Part shown: positions 61,669 to 64,000 of the stretch, one piece after another
How the letters are laid out: every line of letters begins with the position of its first letter
Numbering within the stretch: position 1 is the stretch's first letter
Assembly: GCF_003945595.2 (NCBI RefSeq)
Contig: NW_024104084.1
Coordinates: forward strand, 434,001 to 498,000
DNA from: Pipra filicauda
Taxonomy: Eukaryota > Chordata > Aves > Passeriformes > Pipridae
Length of the DNA: 64,000 nucleotides
Direction: 5' to 3'
Program-made: the position numbers and the translations under genes
The notes under the pieces: model-generated
The model's input: only the letters and a program-made list of their open reading frames with translations
The model's database searches: none
Told to the model about the DNA's origin: nothing

Positions 61669-61935
61669 CCATTTGTGCATGCTTTTCATTCACCAGACAC
61701 ATATTGGCATTATCCAGCTTAAAAACTGTGTACCTTAATTCCTTAATCACTGTGAATTATTCTGAGAAACCACTGTAAAACCGTGTCCATATGTACCTAA
61801 AATTCGGAATAGGTACAGATGTTCATAAACAATCAGGTTTCAAGGGATTAATGAATTTTGGGTTTTCAGTTGAGTTGGGATGACTGAATGAGCTCTGCAA
61901 CTACAACACAAACATGATTCCTTCCATTAGCCTAA

Positions 61936-61960
61936 GGGGGTGGGGTGGGGTGGGGTGGGG
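61936..61960. repeat. (GGGGT)n pentamer, G-quadruplex-type motif
   Basis: Five G runs (5, 4, 4, 4 and 4) are separated by single T residues. This satisfies the usual G-quadruplex pattern with one-base loops on the + strand. It is isolated in AT-rich sequence. Confidence 0.9.
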
Positions 61961-63737
61961 TGGAAGCAGACATAAAGTCTAAACTTTGGTTGGTTTACCT
62001 CTGTCAAAATGGTTTTATAGTGGTTTAATGTTTGGGGGTTTTTTTCCATAGTCTAGACAAGTTAATGTGTCTTTTATCTTTCTACATGGGGGGAACTAAG
62101 CTTTTGCAAGGTAAATCAATTAGTGCGAAGGATGCTCAGGTGTTACAATCAACATATGAAAGAAGGTCAGTTTTTTTAGCCTTTCTAGACAGAGAAAAAT
62201 GTCGCTCTATCTTTCTGTTGACTTTTGATTGACTTTGGAGCAGGTCGATAATCAGCTCTGTTCAAGTAATGAAAATGTTTCTCTATAGATAATTAGAAAG
62301 TAGAACAACCCTGCAGAAATGTCAGAAAATCTCCAAATTACATTCTCCTTGGCTGTTACTTTTTTTTCTCCCACTGCTTTTTTGCAAATTTTTGGTAGGA
62401 TGCCTCATAAATTGTGGATAAGGCACTCAGATGGGGCATTCTCGTTCTACTCCAGATTCCTGATAGCAAATGTTGTCTTGAGTTTATTCTATTTTTAAGT
62501 TAATCTATTATTTAGTCCTCAACTTGTCCTCACATTTTCTAGATACTTTGCCATCTTCAGATGAATTCCTAAATATCTCTACTTAATAATAGAATGTTAA
62601 TAATTTGATTTACTAATATTTTACAGTCCACTACCTCTAGGAGCTGGAGTCCAACAAATTCTTTGTCATAGATTCAAGGCAGGTGGTGTCTGTTTCCTGA
62701 GTAACAGCTATTACTGGCAGAAGATTGTCCTTCCCACAGTAAGTAATGGCCTCCTTATATCACTCCCTCTATACACTGATGCTATAAAACTTCACATCTA
62801 CACTGCATCAACAGAGTTCTTTCTCTCTCTATCCTGAGTCTAGATAATAACACTTTAAATTAAAGAACTTTAATTTAATCACTTAACTGTTGAAACCTTT
62901 ATGCAGCTTACTGGATGCCATTCCTGTGATATAGGAGGGAAATTGCACGTGCCCCAGACAAAACAAAGACAAAATTAAAGAATGTACCAAAAATTAGAAT
63001 GAAACATCATTCATTCACTCCAAGAAAAGACATCTACTTTTCTAAGTTAATATGTTTGATATCTTCTGTGCCAGGAAATTATTGCAAGTTATAAGGCCAT
63101 AAAATTATTATTTAACATTATTTAGTATTACTTCTCTAACACGGTCCTCATTCTGCAAGAACACAGTAGAACCAGAAAGCGACCTATGCACTGTAAAAAA
63201 ATCATCCCAAAAAAGACAGTTTAGTCTCTCACTGAATTAATTTTTACATATTAAGACTCACCATGAAGATGACAACTCAGAATACAGCCCTGGCTGGAAA
63301 TATTCAATGCCTCTTAAAATATAAATTGGGCAAACTTCAGTTTTCATTATGACCTGAAAGACAGTGAAAAGACTTAATTCACTGTGTTGAATTTAGTACC
63401 AGATTCAAATCTGTGTGATTCGTTTTACAGTGGTGTTCAAACTCTCGGTGTTCTTACTTGACATCTAGTCATGAAGATGTAGTTCAAACACTGTGAATGA
63501 CTAGTGACATTTTAGATGTCCTATTGATATCAGAAGATACAAGTGTTCAGAAAGCCCTGTATTGTATCTTCAAGCCCCAATGAAGCCCTGATGCTGCAGC
63601 TAGTTTGGAGTTATGACACTAGATGCTTATATATTAACTACAGAGCTTACACAACTAATTGATTGCTCAATGAACTTGCTGTTCAGAAGCTTCTGCAAGG
63701 TGTCTGCACAACTGTGTGAACTATATTGTGGTTTTGG

Positions 63738-63862
63738 AACTGGACTTAATGGCATAGTCTCTAATGGGGTCTAGATAGCAGGTTTTAATGGGCATGGTGG
63801 TATTCAGTCAAAGGTTGGATTTGATGATCTTTCCCAACCTTAATGATTCTGTAATTCTATGA
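63738..63862 (+). mobile_element. CR1 LINE 3' tail fragment
   Basis: The text ...AAAGGTTGGATTTGATGATC, TTTCCCAACCTTAATGATTC and TGTAATTCTATGAT is the terminal ~100 bp of a CR1 element in sense orientation. The preceding ACTTAATGGCATAGTCTCTAA block fits CR1 loosely. It is a short, 5'-truncated copy; the left edge is approximate. Confidence 0.85.
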
Positions 63863-64000
63863 TAAATAGGAAAAATATAGACGTCTATAACACAGAAACT
63901 TTAAAGTCTTTGAATTTGGATTAGAATATTACCTAAAAAATATTTTATTTTCTACCAAGGTTGGCTAATTAATTTAGACAAAGATTTTTTAAAAATTATC

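Larger units (their letters stand above)
61171..63737. other. Unassigned DNA with GGAA and GGGGT repeats
   Basis: Apart from the two tandem repeats listed separately, this AT-rich stretch shows no gene or transposon. Open frames are below 100 codons; the one at 61569-61778 runs through the GGAA repeat. Confidence 0.6.

Noticed and set aside
1..64000. CRISPR arrays, operons, prokaryotic genes or a complete defence-type system
   Set aside because: The repeats, LTRs and LINEs are those of a bird nuclear genome. No spaced direct-repeat array or clustered coding frames were seen.

Overview
The window looks like avian nuclear DNA from a gene-poor interval: either intergenic or the inside of a very long intron. 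The evidence is the repeat content. There are many CR1 LINE fragments with the usual 3' ends (...TTCTATGA), two solo LTRs of avian ERVL type, very few SINEs, abundant A/T-rich simple repeats and an AT-rich background. I found no host protein-coding exon, rRNA, tRNA or other RNA gene that I could defend. Apart from retrotransposon reading frames, the open frames are short, lack domains, and often run through simple repeats.

The most notable content is a non-LTR retrotransposon family of RTE type, present three times on the + strand. Copy B (about 29403-30707) carries most of the reverse transcriptase, including the YADD box, followed by a C-terminal domain with a Cys/His zinc finger. It is 5'-truncated and flanked by a perfect 13-bp target-site duplication (TSD). 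Copy A (about 12759-13155) holds only the 3' end but keeps an open frame there, and is about 97% identical to B by hand alignment. Copy C (about 39796-40035) is shorter and clearly more diverged. RTE elements are patchy in birds; one family, AviRTE, has been reported as shared with filarial nematodes through horizontal transfer. Whether this is that family cannot be settled from the window alone.

Layout. 1-468: CR1 3' end. 4409-4586: TTAGGG-like decamer minisatellite. 5022-5270: G18, purine tract and a TTTC pyrimidine tract. 6085-6240: possible ancient MIR-like SINE. 12759-13155: RTE copy A. 15595-15766 and 18480-19085: old CR1 fragments (+). 21681-21962: CR1 (-). 27263-27340: AAT microsatellite with a possible ancient conserved repeat. 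29403-30707: RTE copy B. 33000-33545: very old CR1 reverse-transcriptase relic (-). 34663-35400: CR1 (-). 39105-39228: three-unit minisatellite. 39796-40035: RTE copy C. 46870-47315: CR1 (+). 48430-49674: 1245-bp solo LTR (-) with 5-bp TSD. 60618-61165: 548-bp ERVL solo LTR (+) with 5-bp TSD, TATA box and poly(A) signal. 63738-63862: CR1 3' tail (+). The rest is unassigned AT-rich DNA with scattered microsatellites.

No genes work together here. What the window records is layered retrotransposition: very old CR1 relics, younger CR1 tails, two ERVL proviruses reduced to solo LTRs, and at least two age classes of the RTE-like element.
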